From: Ricinus communis
Taxonomy: Eukaryota; Streptophyta; Magnoliopsida; Malpighiales; Euphorbiaceae
Assembly: GCF_019578655.1 (NCBI RefSeq)
Contig: NC_063261.1
Coordinates: forward strand, 6,766,446 to 6,830,445
DNA length: 64,000 nt
Direction: 5' to 3'
The translations under genes and the position numbers were made by a program. Numbering within the stretch: position 1 is the first letter of the stretch; the number at the start of each line of letters is the position of its first letter. The notes under the pieces are model-generated. The model was not told the DNA's origin, searched no databases, and saw only the letters and a list, made by a program, of their open reading frames with translations. Positions 44,402-57,269 of the stretch are shown here, piece after piece.

Positions 44402-47247
44402 TTTTGCAATCCTTTCTTTTATTATTTATATATTACACTCCTGATTTGGAAAATTTTGTTGTTTGTCAAGTTTATTTTGGAAATCAATGTATAGCATATG
44501 GTACTTTAATTAATGGTCTCTATTATTTGAATTTATATGTAGATAAAATTGGAACACATAATGTGAACATAAATGCCAAAGCAACCAAAGAACTAAATTC
44601 GAGATACTTGTGGCATCTTAGATTAGGTCATATTGCAGAAGAAAGAATCACTAAGTTGGCTAAAATGGGATTAGTAAATTCCATTAGTTTTGAACTATAT
44701 CCGACATGTGCATCTTGTCTTAAAAAAAAGAAAGACAAGATCACCTTTATAGGATAAGGGGAACGAGTCTCAAATGTTTTAGGATTGATACACAGTGATG
44801 TATGTGGACCTTTTAACGTTATGGCTCGTGGTGGGTACAGGTTACTTCATTATCTATATTGATGATTTATCACAGTATGCATATCTGTAACTTATGAAGT
44901 ACAAGTCAGAATCTTTTGAAGAGCTCAAAGAATTCAAAACTGAAGTGGAAAATCAAACAGGCCTAAATATTAAAGCCCTTCGATCTAATCAAGGTGATGA
45001 ATATTTAAGTAGCCAGTTTGATCAATTCCTCAAGGAACATGACATTGTTTCATAACTTACTCCCCTTGGAACACCACAATTGAATGGTGTATCCAAAAGA
45101 TGGAATCGCACCTTGTTAGAAATGGTACGACCAATGATGAGCTTTACTGATTTACCCACTTTCTTATCGGGATATGCCCTCTTTACAACGTTATACCTTT
45201 TGAACAGAATGCCTTCCAAGTCTGTTCCTAAAACTCCATATGAGATATGGAATTGCAAGGAACCTAGTCTTAAACATGTTAAGATTTAGGGTTGTCCAGC
45301 TCTTGTGAAAAAGCTAAAAATGGACAAATTGGAAGCCCGATCTGTTAAAGGCAGATTTGTTAGATATTCTAAAGAAACAAAGGGATATTATTTCTATCTT
45401 CCTGCTGATATGACTATTATTATTAGCAGGGATGCTATATTTCTTGAAAAATAATTTATTTAAGAAAGTAGGAGCCAAATGAAGATAGAATTCAATGAAG
45501 TGTCATATGAATAGCAAATCAGTCAAGAACCAATCAATGAACCAGCACCTATCAACCCTGTCATTACATTACCTCGAAGATCTAATAGAATTTCTCATCC
45601 ACTAGAGAGATATGGCATGCTCCATTGGAATGCAAAAGAGTTGTTCATTTATGGAGATGCTGGTCATATAGATGATCCTACTAGTTATGAGGAGGCAATA
45701 TCAGATATTGACTCTAGTAAATGGCATGAGGCAATGAAATCAGAAATGGATTCCATATATAAGAATGAAGTATGGGTTCTTGTAGACCTCTTGAAGGTAT
45801 AGTACTAATAGGGAATGAATGGTTTATAAGAGAAAGATTGGTTCTGACGGGAAGGTTTAAACCTTCAAAGCCAGGCGAGTGGCGAAATGGTATCGCTAAA
45901 GACAAGGAATTGACTATGAGGAAACTTTCTCGCCTGTAGCCATGTTTAAATCCATTAGGATTTTATTAGCCATTCCTGCACACTATGATTTGAGATTTGG
46001 CAGATGGATGTCAAAACAGCCTTTCTTAATAGATATATCGAGGACATCTATATGGACCAACCTAAGGATTTTGAATTCAAAGGCACTCATAATCAAGTAT
46101 GCAAGCTTAAGAGATCCATTTATGGCCTTAAGCAAGCTTCGAGGAGTTGGAACATCCGTTTTGATGATACAATCAAATTGTTTGGTTTCATAAAAATATG
46201 GATGAACCATGTAAGGTTAGTAGGAATGTTATCACTTTTCTTGTACGTTACATTGATGACATATTGTTAGTCAGAAATGATATAGGCATATTGACATCTA
46301 TAAATGTATAGCTGTGAAAGATTTTCTCCATGAAAGATTTAGGTGAAGCTACCTATATTCTAGGAATTTATATCTGTAGAGATAGATCGAAAAGGATTAT
46401 GGGGCTTTCTCAAGGTCTTTACTTAGACAAGGTGTTGAAGAAATTCAACATGCTTGATTCTAAGAGAGGATTGTTATTGTTTAGGCAAGATATTCATCTT
46501 TCTAAGAGTATGTCTCCAAAGATAACTATGGAAAGAGATCAGATGGCTAGGATCCCATATGCTTTGGCAATTGGAATTTTAATGTATGCTATATTGCCTA
46601 CTAAGCCAGACATTGCCTATGCTGTTAGTGTGACTAGCAAGTTTCAGTCTAATCTAGGTGAGAAGCATTGAGTGGCAGTCAAGAATATCTTTAAGTACTT
46701 GCAAAGAACTAAAGATATGTTCTTGACATATGGTGGAGGAGAATTGACTTTACATGGTTATACAAATTCTGATTTCAATCATATATGGATGATAGAAAGT
46801 CTATCTTAAGGTTTATATGTATATGTAATGGAAAGTAGTAAGTTGGAAAAGTTCCAAATAGGATACTACTATAGGCTCCACTACAAAGGCCGAGTATGTT
46901 GTTGCATCTGATGCGGCAAAGGAAGTGCTTTAGATTTAAAAGTTCATAATAGAACTTGGAGTGGTTCCAACCATTGAGTCAACAGTACCTTGGTTTTGTG
47001 ACAATAATGGGGCTATTGCATAAGACAAGGAACTTTGGTCTCTTCAGAAATCCAAACATATTGAAAGACACTTCCATATCGTACGCAAGATCATTGGGAG
47101 AGGCAATATAGCCATGCAAAGAATAGAATCATAACAGAATGTAGTCGATTCTTTTACCAAAGCTACAGCGCATATACAATTGGATCGCCATCTTGAGAAG
47201 ATAGGTTACATATATTATCCTAATTGGCTTTAGTATAAGTGGGAGAT
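44402..47247 (+). pseudogene. Ty1/copia pol remnant (element K), 5' truncated
   Basis: Readable in order: GAG-pre-integrase (YLWHLRLGHIAEERITKL at 44610), integrase (HSDVCGPFNVMARGG at 44791; LRSNQGDEYLS at 44972, where the usual SD is SN), integrase C-terminal region (GYYFYLPAD), and RT (MDVKTAFLNRYIEDIYMDQP at 46004; YIDD at 46249-46260; MKDLGEATYILGIYI at 46330). RNase H follows (TKAEYVVASDAAKEVL near 46888; KHIERHFHIVRKII near 47059). Stops and frameshifts occur throughout. gag and protease are not present to the left. The sequence runs into a 3' LTR after a purine tract. Confidence 0.92.
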
Positions 47248-48394
47248 TGTTAGATGTGTATCATAAAAGCCAATTAGACTTTTTTGCTTTTTCGTTCATA
47301 CATTGTGATATTATTGATGTTTTTCATTCATTTTGTAGTAATATAATTATTGAATGAGTCCAATAATTTTTGTTAGACTCCATTCTCAAGAGTTGAGAAT
47401 ATGAGTGACATATGCTCTTTAGAATAAATATTATAAAATAGTACTTAGTCATATGATTAAATATTGGACATCTTTAATCCGGAAGGCCAGCATAATATGT
47501 TTAACCCTATGATTATTGTGGCATACTAATATATATAGGATGGTGCTCCTCATGTTATTTAGTATGAGTTACAAAGTTAATCATTATGGTCACTTGTGAG
47601 ACAAGTGGACTGAACATGACTTGAATAAATACTGAATCACATGGATAATTTATTTAAGTCACTAATTCATTATTAAGTTATGATGGTGTAACTAATCCTC
47701 ACACTTGAGGTGACATAGTTGTCTTATGAATATGTAATTGGAATTTGCTTATGTTTTAGGTTTTCATTACTAGAATGGGTACTTGTAGATAGTGGCTCCA
47801 GTTGCATATGCGTGGAGGCAGGTGTTCATCAACAAGAAATCCATTTTCTTGAGTAAATAAGGAAATATCTTATGCAATTCGATAACATCTTGACTAGAAA
47901 ATCCTTGGCCAAGGTAATTATGATTAATGAAAAAGGGTTTTCGCATTAACCATATTTAGTTGAGATGTATCATGGATTTGGTCATAAAACCAAGTTAGTG
48001 GGTTTGACTTTTCCATGATCCTCATTGGATTGGGATATTTTTCAATGAAAGGATATAATTACATGGTAATCATAAATAAAGAGTTTATGGATAATCAATA
48101 CCTTTATTATTAATTAGTTAATAATATGTTATTAAAGTTAATTATAATTTATGGAAATGATTAAGGGACAATTGATTAATTGTTCCCTTAGTTGATTAAA
48201 GTGTTTTAATTAATATTAAATTTCCATTGCCAATTAATAATGAACCTAGAAAGTCACACACGTTAAGATCAACTCAAGCACGGTGATGGACTTGACTTGT
48301 ACCTCAAGTGGGAACATTAGCATCTTCCGAAGTTAAAGTCCATAAATGTCTAACTAATGATAACGTATAATATATAAGTGTTATATATTGAAGG

Positions 48395-48830
48395 AGCTTG
48401 ACACATATCATCATAAAAGAGTTTATAATGACATGTGTTTGTACTGCAGTTGGACACGTGTCATCATAAAAGTATTTTATGATGACATGTGTTAAGAAAG
48501 TAGCTTGACACGTGTCATCATAAAAGGGTTTATGATGACATGTGTGGAAAAAGCATATGGACATGTGTCATCACAAAAACGGTTTTATGATGACATATGT
48601 TAGGAAAGCAGCTTGACACATGTCGACACCAAAAGAATTTTATGATAATATGTGTTAAGAAAGCAGCTTGACACGTGGTGTCAGTTTAACTTGGCACGGG
48701 TCATCATAATATAATTTTATGATGACATGTGTTAATCTCTACACAAAAGAGTTTTATGATAACATGTGTTAATACTACTTGACACATGTTATCACAAAAG
48801 AGTTTTATAATGATTTGTGTTTGTACAATT
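48395..48830 (+). repeat. array of imperfect hairpins with G-box palindromes in the K LTR
   Basis: Seven to eight units of about 60-65 bp. Each pairs a left arm like gacacgtgtcatcataaaa with a right arm like ttttatgatgacatgtgt around a 4-6 base loop. Several left arms contain tgacacgtgtca, a perfect palindrome with the CACGTG G-box core (for example near 48508). The array lies just upstream of a TATA box. Confidence 0.85.
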
Positions 48831-48857
48831 CTATTAAGGATTATGAATCCTTAATAC

Positions 48858-48865
48858 TATATAAG
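48858..48865 (+). promoter_or_regulatory. TATA box of the K LTR
   Basis: TATATAAG about 30 bp downstream of the hairpin array, the expected U3/R position in a plant LTR. Confidence 0.6.
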
Positions 48866-49289
48866 AGAGTTTCTTACTCCTATTATCAAAGTGATAATTC
48901 GACATACTTACTATTATAAAAGGTTTTCATAGTAGGAAACTTGAGAGAGGAGAAAGAGTTCTTCATCTTCAAGGATTGAATAGCTTTGCTTGAGGTTGGT
49001 TGTGTAAGATAATCTAGAGGATTTGCAATTGCAATCTCTATTTGATTCTCTAACAGAAACATCATCAACAATCAAGAATTGAGTTATACTTTTCAAAGGT
49101 TGTAGTCTTTTTCTTTGTGCTATTCATGTTCATAAAAGAAAAGTTATTTATTTTTTCAACTTAAATCCTCAATTACGACTTGTAACCTTAATTTTCATGA
49201 GATGTGAAATGTTTAAGAGCTTCTACTGCACTATTGCATGTGTTTTTCCAATATGTACTCAATGTTGAGTTCTGTCAGGAGCATTAACA

Positions 49290-50540
49290 TCTAACCAGCT
49301 TCCCTATAAGAGATGGAGCTTCGAATAAGTACTTCAGAGGGTCTATTTTAAAAATTGCCTGCACCTTATAAAACTGAAAGTAGTGCCTCAATTTTCTTAT
49401 AGCCATATCATGGCTAGGCATGTCATTTCCATGAGGTTATACTTCGACTCGTAAGGTAATAACTTCCTATTGAGGTAATAGACCGCATGCTCCACATTAT
49501 TGGGTCCGTACTGTGCTACCATTGCCCCTATGGCTTCCTTTTCCAATGCCAAGTATAAGTACAACGACTTGAGTACTGGTGGTTTCATCAGATACTCTTT
49601 GATTCCGTTGAAGGCCTGCTGACAATGGTCATCCCACACAACGGGTTGATGCTTTCTCAAAAGCTTAAAGATAGGATCACAGACCATTGTGAGCTTGTAA
49701 ATGAACCTACTGATATATTGCAAGCGTCCTAGGAAACCTTTGACTTCTTTTTCTGTCTTCGGCGCTGACATTTCTTGAATAGCCTTTATCTTGTCCAAAT
49801 CAATCTTTTTGCCTTATTGACTTATTATGTGCCTTAACAGCTTCCTCGATGTAACTTCAAATATGCTTTTCTTCGGGTTAAGTCTCAGGTTATCTCTCCA
49901 CTCGTCCTAAAAACTTATCAAGAGCCTAAATTTGCCCTTCCCTTGTTTTAAACTTTACCATCATGTCATCAACATATGCCTCGACCTCCTTGTGCATTAT
50001 ATCATAAGACATGGTAGTGACCGCTCTTTGATAAGTTGCCCCCGCATTCTTTAGTCCAAAAGGCATAACCTTATAGCAGTACGTCCCTCACTTGGTGATA
50101 AACAATGTCTTCAACTTGTCCACTACTGCCATAATGATCTGATAGTACCTGGAGAACCCATTTGTAAAAGAGTACATCGCATTCGAGGCAGCACTATCAA
50201 CTATTACATCTATATTGGGAAGAGGAAAGTCATCCTTGGCGCATGCCTTGTTCAAGCCCTTGTAATCCACGGACATTCAGACCTTACAATCATTCTTTAG
50301 GATTGGAACAATGTTTGCCAACCATTCGGGGTAGTTAACCACATTAAGAAAATTGGCTATAACTTGCATAGTGACCTCTTTTCATATTTTCTTTGCCCAT
50401 TTCGGTTTTAGTCTCCTCATCTTCTACTTGATCGGCTTGATATGCGGATGAGTTGGGATATGGTGCTTTACTATGTTTCTATCTAGACCTGGCATGTCAT
50501 CATAAGACCAAGCAAATATTTTTTTTTTATATTATTTTCT
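49290..50540 (-). pseudogene. reverse transcriptase and start of RNase H (element E)
   Basis: On the minus strand: DMPGLDRNIVKHHIPTHPHI (about 50490-50430), YPEWLANIVPILKND (50330-50285), SVDYKGLNKACAKDDFPLPN (50273-50215), and YVDD codons at 49965-49976. After a frame change, the open stretch 49798-49397 holds the RT thumb (KTEKEVKGFLGRLQYISRFI) and the RNase H onset (YYLNRKLLPYESKYNLMEMT). Stops separate the blocks. Confidence 0.9.
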
Positions 50541-50719
50541 CAAATTCTCTCCTCTCTTCAGGAGTTATATCATGTCAAACATACACATGTCATGATTATA
50601 AAAATGCATACTACCATCGGGAACAATATCACACAAGTAAGCAAAATCATTTATATTATTGATCTTGGAAAGAAAGAAAAATGTCATTGTCATAAATGTC
50701 GAACGTTATTATATCATCA

Positions 50720-51570
50720 TTATAAAAAAATAATATTATTTTCAATAAGAGCAGCTAGTTCCTCTTGGCTTATTTTCTCCGACTGAGCGGTGAACTCTTC
50801 TAACTTCAGCTCTTCTATCTCGGTGGTGACCTTCTCTCGGACTTCCTTAATACTCAGCTCGACCATCCTGTCAACAATTAGGTTCTTGAAAATCTCAAAC
50901 CCTGGTACCTCAGTCCCAACTATATTAATAGGTTCGGGCTCCCCAAAGTAGGGCTTGTATTCTTGGATGAACACGTCTTTTAAAGTCTTATCCTTTGGTT
51001 TGCCCTCGTCTTCCTCTTTGGAATAACCTAGTCCTCGCCGAGTCTTTTGCCCTTTAAAGTCCGGAAGTTCCACGATACGTTGCTGATTCTTTTCCAGCCC
51101 CATTCTAGGCATGAAGTTCATTTTCTTAAACATGTTGATTACTTAAAGATCCATGTAGTCCTCATAGAAAATAGCCACTTGGAATCCAGTAGGGGCATCC
51201 ATCTCCTTGACGTTTCTTGGATTGCTGAGACAACCTTACCACCTTTGACATTGATGGTGACGATCTCGCCTTCATGATTTTCACCTTTTGATGTACTATG
51301 GAAGGGACTCCTCCTAGGGCATGGAATCATGGCCTTCCCAATAATAGTGCAAAAGTTACTGGGATATTTTTTTTACTGGTGAACTCCATCCAGGATTCAA
51401 TAGGACTCGTCTTCACTAATGCTAAAAATGTTCTTTCCACATTTTTGCTCGTCTCATCATAGGCCCTTATGACCATGTCTGATGGTTTTAGGTCCTTCGT
51501 AGTAATCCCTAGTTTAGGGAGTATGCGAGAAGGACACACATTCATGGCTCACCCGTCATCCACATCACAC
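50720..51570 (-). pseudogene. protease region and linker (element E)
   Basis: The active-site block reads DVDDG-stop-AMNVCPSRILPKL at about 51575-51515. The serine codon of D-G-S is TGA (51559-51561). It continues LKPSDMVIRAYDETSK and VTFALLLGRP. The linker frame 51133-50720 reads MPRMGLEKNQQRIVELPDFK, then a segment rich in glutamate and lysine. The broken active site alone would inactivate it. Confidence 0.85.
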
Positions 51571-53800
51571 ATGGGGTTCTCTTCCTTTTTACTTTTGCTG
51601 CTATGTAGAGGGCCTTATTGTAGTATCTTCTCTCAAGTGGTAGGTCTTTATCCGAGAAGGTGATCATTTTGGTGGTCTTGTCAGTTACCGTTTTGATAAT
51701 CTTCTCAGGGGTAGCTGCTGTGCTAACAGTTATACCAAATAAGGCCTAAATTAGAGCCATTATGTGGTTTGACGAATGCATCAGTAGTTCCTAGACATCA
51801 GCTGTCTTCTTTTCCTTCCTCCATTGTTCTAGCAGCATGGCATTCCCATCTTTAGGTGCTTGCTTATCTTGCTTCAGCTCTTGTACCCCAACTTCCTTAC
51901 CTTACCCGCTGTCTTAGTTTTAGACTCGTTGTCTTCCTAGATGTCTTTGGCCTCGGCATATTAAACTTTACACTCATCCCTAAAATTGCACGAGATGTCG
52001 ATAGTCATGACTGACTTCTTTTCCCATTCTTTCCAAACCTCTAGGAGACAAGGTTTACAAGCGGCTCGATCCTTATCTGATCCCTAACCACTTGGCACAA
52101 TGTCCTCAATTCGAATATCGATCGAAGATGACATTGAATATCAGACCTTGAAATCAAATTTACCCGAGGGCTGCCCTAGCAGGTCCTTATAGTCATACCA
52201 AGGAAGTTGCTCAACCTCCTATTCTCCAAAGTCGATTAAGTCCTGAATCTCGTGCTTGAGATGGGTGCACTGGTCCGTCACATGCCCGAAAGCCTGATGA
52301 TACTCACAATATTGACCATTGTGAGGCTTAGGACTATCTTTTGGTGATTAGGGCTTCAGCTTCCCACTCCATTTTGAGTGATGGAACACCATAGATAGTG
52401 GTGCCCCCAGCTCGGTGAAGGTTCTTTATAGGCTATTTTCTTTGGATTCTAACTCGAGTTGGGGGTATGTCTATGAAAGAGTCTATGATTTCCTCTTCAC
52501 TGAAATCAGGATTGATTATGGACACTTGGTTTAGGGTGGTGTGTTGTTGTAGTTTAGTAAGGGATTTTTTCTAGTGCTGGGTTGGTTAAGGTCAATGAGC
52601 TTTCTAGCATTGATAAGGTCCTAGATTTCGTGTTTCAACCGGATGCAGTTGTCATTATGGTGGCCAGGTGCTTGGCGGAATTTATAATTGGTGTGAGGTT
52701 TGTATTCGGGTGTGTTAGGATTTGGTAGGTTCTTTAGGGTAGTAGGTTGGAGCATTGCCATTATGTACCAATCTCTCAAAGATCTTAGAGAGAGATTGTT
52801 TAAAGTTGGAGAACTTCCTTGGTTGTTGCACTACATTCACATCCACGGTCTTGCTCCCTCCAGCCAGGTAGTTCACCCTTCCACCAGTTCTCGTCTTTCT
52901 TTTATCGATCTCGATCTCCTCGACCTATAGTCTATTATCGTACAAGTCTATGAAGGTTTTTAGTTTCATCATTTGCAACCTTTCAACCTACCCTGGAAGA
53001 ACATTTCGTACCACCATACAAACTTGGTCCTTTTCAAAGGGCATGTTCTTTATCAGTCCAGCCTTGTTCCTCCAACTGGTTAGGAAATTAGAGAAGGACT
53101 CAGTTGGCTTTTGCTTAGTGGATTCAAGGTCACTGATTGACACTTCCAAATGAGTATTGTAGTCATACTATTTGACCAAAGATTGCATAAATCGCGCCAT
53201 TCAGCTTTGGCATATTTTTCTAGACTGTGGTGCCAGTTGACAGCGAGTCCTTCAAGAGACAACACAAACAACTTGACAATTTGGTTCTACTCAGCTGAGC
53301 AGTTTCCATGATGGTTACATACTGCTTCAGATGAAACTTCAGGTCACTTGTCTTGTTGAACTTGTTTATCTCAGGCATTCTAAACTTTGCAGATAACTTG
53401 TCTTATCCTATCAAAACTGGCTCTTCGAAATCATAGGTAGAGTCCAAACCTTTGATTTTCAGCATTACCCTGCATTTTATCGAGCTTGGCACTCAGGCCA
53501 CTCACAATTTCATCAAGGGCAGTCTCTCTCTTAGCCTAATCTAGCATGAACTCATCAAATTCCTAAAGATTTCGGGGCACCCCTCTTCTAGCTGGGTCTT
53601 CTACATTAGCATTAGCCGCGGTAGCAGTAGCAGACCATAACTAGGTCAACAGCAATAGAGGGATTAACCGGCGCAACAAGAGTAGCATGTAGGGCTTGGT
53701 TTGCAGCCATCCTAGCCAAGAGTTGCTAGAGCTCTTCCTGAATTACACCCCTCAAATCGTCGATAACAACATCTTGTTCGTTAGCTATTTCATTGGCCAT
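51571..53800 (-). pseudogene. gag and gag-pol spacer (element E)
   Basis: ATG at 53800 (MANEIANEQDVVIDDLRG), then shifts of frame. Conserved blocks: LSAKFRMPEINKFNKTSDLK (about 53400), LEGLAVNWHHSLEKYAKAEW (about 53250) and FSNFLTSWRNKAGLIKNM (about 53090). It corresponds block by block to the gag of A at 20650-19790. The left half (51571-52400) is repetitive in composition and strongly decayed; the same stretch recurs in H. Confidence 0.85.
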
Positions 53801-54669
53801 CCCTTTGATAGCTTCACGACTTGGTCTTTCAAGGTGTTATAGCACAGCTCTGATTCTTGAAGAAATAGGCACTTTTCCAATCTCCTACTGTCTTGCCTTT
53901 CCTAACCTACATGAGAATCTGTATGGCTAAAAAATAAAGGTTAGTATGATGCATGCGATGCATGAGATGCATGATGCACGTGCAATGCACAAAGACAAGA
54001 AAAAAAGAGAAGAGGTTAGCACTCATAATAGTATACAAATCATCCTTCCAACCTTATGACTCCCGCACACGGTTAATAGTAAGTCTTTTTCCCTAGGATT
54101 TTGGGTATAGGCTTTCTATTAATAGGGGATAGTAGGCCCGACGCACATGCCATAAACTCCCAAAAGCAGATTTAAAATAAACAAGGCAATGTTTCTTAAT
54201 ATAACTATAAAGCTTGCATATTTTAGGCTTAGAGCCTGGTTCTATATTTTTGGGCCAAGGCCTTTCAATACTTGGGCTTATAATACTTATAAGGAAAAGC
54301 ATCTCATATAGCAAGCAATAGGATTCCTAAGGGAAATTACTACGGTCATTACCATGAGCTGAATTTTGGGTCAGGAAAAAAGGTTTCCATAAGTAAAAAG
54401 TGTTATTTCTTGGCTCATCTCCTCACTCAAGGGTCTATGTGCTGAAGGAAATTCACTCATTACTTGTGAGTGATGGTTAGTTAGTATCGTGATTCTAGGG
54501 TTCGAGCGGAACTAAAGAACCACTAACCGATGCCATCGGGGTTATAGAGAACAAAATGTATAGTGTGTGATAATGGTGTAGTGATGCAAGAATAATCTGT
54601 TAAATAATAAAATTAAAGATAAACATACACCAGAATCAGCTTCTCTTATCTCCAATCTAGTTGCCACTA
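53801..54669 (-). other. element E leader with primer-binding-site candidate
   Basis: Untranslated leader, similar to 20800-21518 of A, including a t/a-rich gcatgagatgcatgatgcac stretch near 53960. Next to the LTR the minus strand reads AGTGGCAACTAGATTGGAG, a decayed version of A's site. Confidence 0.6.
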
Positions 54670-56790
54670 TGGGCGGCTGTTTCGGGAGCGCACCCAAGTA
54701 TTTTTAACGACTACGACACTGTAAAGCTTTTCAACCTAATCGAGAACACGCTAACTATTCACTGAGACTAACGCAGAGATGGGAGTTGCCACTCGAGTAT
54801 CACAAGGAGACTTTTACTAATGAGTGGTGTTTCTCATATTCTATAAGGAAGCTTATGCTACAAAATCTAAAGATGGATCAAGAAGTTAACTTCCTTAATT
54901 ATGTATATTAACCTTTAATTTTATTATTTAACAAATTCTTCCTAATAAACAAGCAACTTATGAACAAGCATGCCAAATAACACACATAATTCACCTAGGT
55001 CTTAGTCTATTTTATTGAAGCCCAGCCTATATTAGAGTTGTTAGTCTATTTCACTAATTTATTACGTATAAGGCCCACTTAGTCTATCTTAATTATATAT
55101 TATGCTTTTGATTTTAACCTTTTTGACCTAATAGACTACTTATTATGACAAGGCCCATTCGTTGTAAATTTAATTCTAATAAAGCTCAATCCTAACTAAA
55201 ACATGCCACGGTCCACTAAGTCTACTAAAATTTTAGAATTTAAGCCCAATTAATGTTGGTTAGCCTATTGGACTAACATATCTATTTTGGATCCAGTTTT
55301 AACCCTAAGTCTATATGGCCCATTTTAATTAATCAATCACATAATATATATTTAATCATAAGCAAAAATAAGATGCAGGAAATAAACCCAACTATTACAA
55401 CACAGCCTATAGTACAAAATTGGGACAAAGTACATCAAAACTCGACAAAAGCCAAAAAAATGGGGACAAAATGTTGCAAAGCGGATCGACAATAAGCATA
55501 AAGCCGATTAGCTCTAAGGGTTCCAAGCAGATTTCTGATTTTTTAGTGTATTCCTTGCATCCCCAAAGCCGAATTTCACATACATAGAGAGTAAAAATCA
55601 ATTAAATATAAAAGAAATAAAATAAGAAAGAAAGAGAAACAACAGAAATCAATTGATTGATCAAAAACCCTAAAAAAACTTATGAAAAACCCTAGAAACT
55701 AAAAGTACAACAAACAAAAATGGTAAATTAATCATATAATCGTATTAAACATATTTAATTACTAAATCATGATGAAAATATAAATCTAATCATTAATCCT
55801 ATTGCATGTATCTAATCAGATTTAAAATCCTAATTGGCAAAATTATCATATTCAAAACCCCAATGTTCTTGTTATCAGATTTTAAAATCCAATTAACATG
55901 CATATCCACGAGTAACTCTAATCTAATCATATTATTGATAAAAAGCTAATAATAATAACCCTAATAATTTTTTTAAAAGATAACAAAAAGATAAATAAAT
56001 AAAAATAAAGAAACCGGTTTAGGATGATGATAGATGCATGTTTGGAGAAACCCTCAGGTTGTCACCGTAGTTGATGGTTTTGCAAGTCTCAGGTGATGAG
56101 GATGCAGTTGAATCAAAGACTAGTTGGGAATCCAGTGCTGAATGTGAGGTTGAAAATCTTCTGTCGATTAAAAAAAAGTTTCAAAAAAAGATTCTTTCTT
56201 GAGTGGCCTTCTTCTTACTATTTCTTGCCTTTTCTCTCTGTGTATTCTTTGACTATATCTCTGAATATCCTATCCTAAAATCCTAGATGCCTCTTTCTAT
56301 TTATAAAGGCAGAGTTCAAAGGAAACCCTAAAGAAAATCATAATACCTATTACTTTTTAAAAAATAAGTTGATAAACATCCAAATTTAATTCTTTAAATT
56401 TAAATAATTATTACTAAAGATCCATTATTATTGCCAAAGACCTTCAAGAATCTGTATCTAGACGTAATATCATTGAGAAAAATAACGTCGAAGTGCAAAA
56501 GCCCCAATCAGCACTGTGTAGAGCCAATAAGTTCTACACAAGGAAAATTTAAGGAAAATTTATAATTTGGTCTCTAAATTTATGAAATCCCTTGTTTTGA
56601 CCCTCGAACTTTATTTTTCTTGACAATTTTGTCCAAATTGATTTTAAAAAGATAATTCCAACTGGATTAACCTCAACCATATCTTGGAGTCGCCTGTTCT
56701 TATCTCCCGAGACTCGAGAAGGCAGTAAATTTTATCATAGGATGTTTCGTATTTTCTTCAATATCTAGATTTGGAAAAGGAGTGCTGACA
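54670..56790 (-). repeat. element E 5' LTR
   Basis: Plus-strand ends tgggcggctgtttcggg and gtgctgaca; 2121 bp. Aligns with both A LTRs along its length (gcttttcaacctaatcgaga; cctcaggttgtcaccgtagt near 56049; cgagactcgagaaggcagta near 56708). A TATA-like sequence lies near 56294-56305. Confidence 0.85.
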
Positions 56791-57269
56791 ATCATGATCT
56801 CATCTTGACATGATACTTTATCATAATCTTTCCTAAAAGCAACCATACATCCTATGTATCGCTTAGAAATTTGGCATATGTGTCTTTCTCAATGACAACT
56901 TGATTATAATATTGATTTCATAAGATTTATAAGATATATAACTTGTTTACCTTACTTATCTATCTTAACATCAATAATATAATCCTCATGCCTATTTAGG
57001 ATTACTTTAGGTTTCTCGCAATAGGAATTTATTTTCTTACTTTCATACGATCTTTGTATCTGTTTAGAAACATAAATCATTTAATTGATCAGGCAACAAT
57101 TGGCTAATATTTTTAAATGAGATAATAGCAAAACTATTTTAGAAAAAGAATTAATAAGAATTATTAAATTCTTAATAAGGAAAAAAAAATTAACTATGTT
57201 AAATGGCAACAATTGCCTTCAAACTAGTTTATTCCTTCTTTTTTTTCCAGAATTAGAACCTTATTCTTG
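56791..57269. other. unassigned spacer
   Basis: AT-rich, no reading frame or repeat end recognised. Probably decayed interior of copia element F or unrelated intergenic DNA. Confidence 0.35.

Larger units (their letters stand above)
47248..49289 (+). repeat. 3' LTR of copia element K
   Basis: Preceded by the purine tract aagtgggagatt; starts TGTTAGATGTG and ends GCATTAACA, with TGTTA/TAACA inverted ends. Length 2042 bp. Promoter-like part: a hairpin array (48395-48830) followed by TATATAAG at 48858-48865. The right limit touches gypsy element E directly. Confidence 0.8.
49290..56790 (-). mobile_element. element E: Ty3/gypsy Tat-like element, 3' truncated
   Basis: Minus-strand order from right to left: 5' LTR (54670-56790), leader, gag, protease, RT, start of RNase H. 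It stops abruptly at 49290 against K's LTR; integrase and 3' LTR are missing. Its LTR and gag match element A and its pol matches H. It is therefore the pol-bearing relative of the pol-less A. Confidence 0.85.

Noticed and set aside
50540..50735. About 170-bp AT-rich segment between linker and RT of E, possible small insertion or intron
   Set aside because: No terminal repeats or target duplication; it may be ordinary sequence of this family, and no intact relative is available for comparison.
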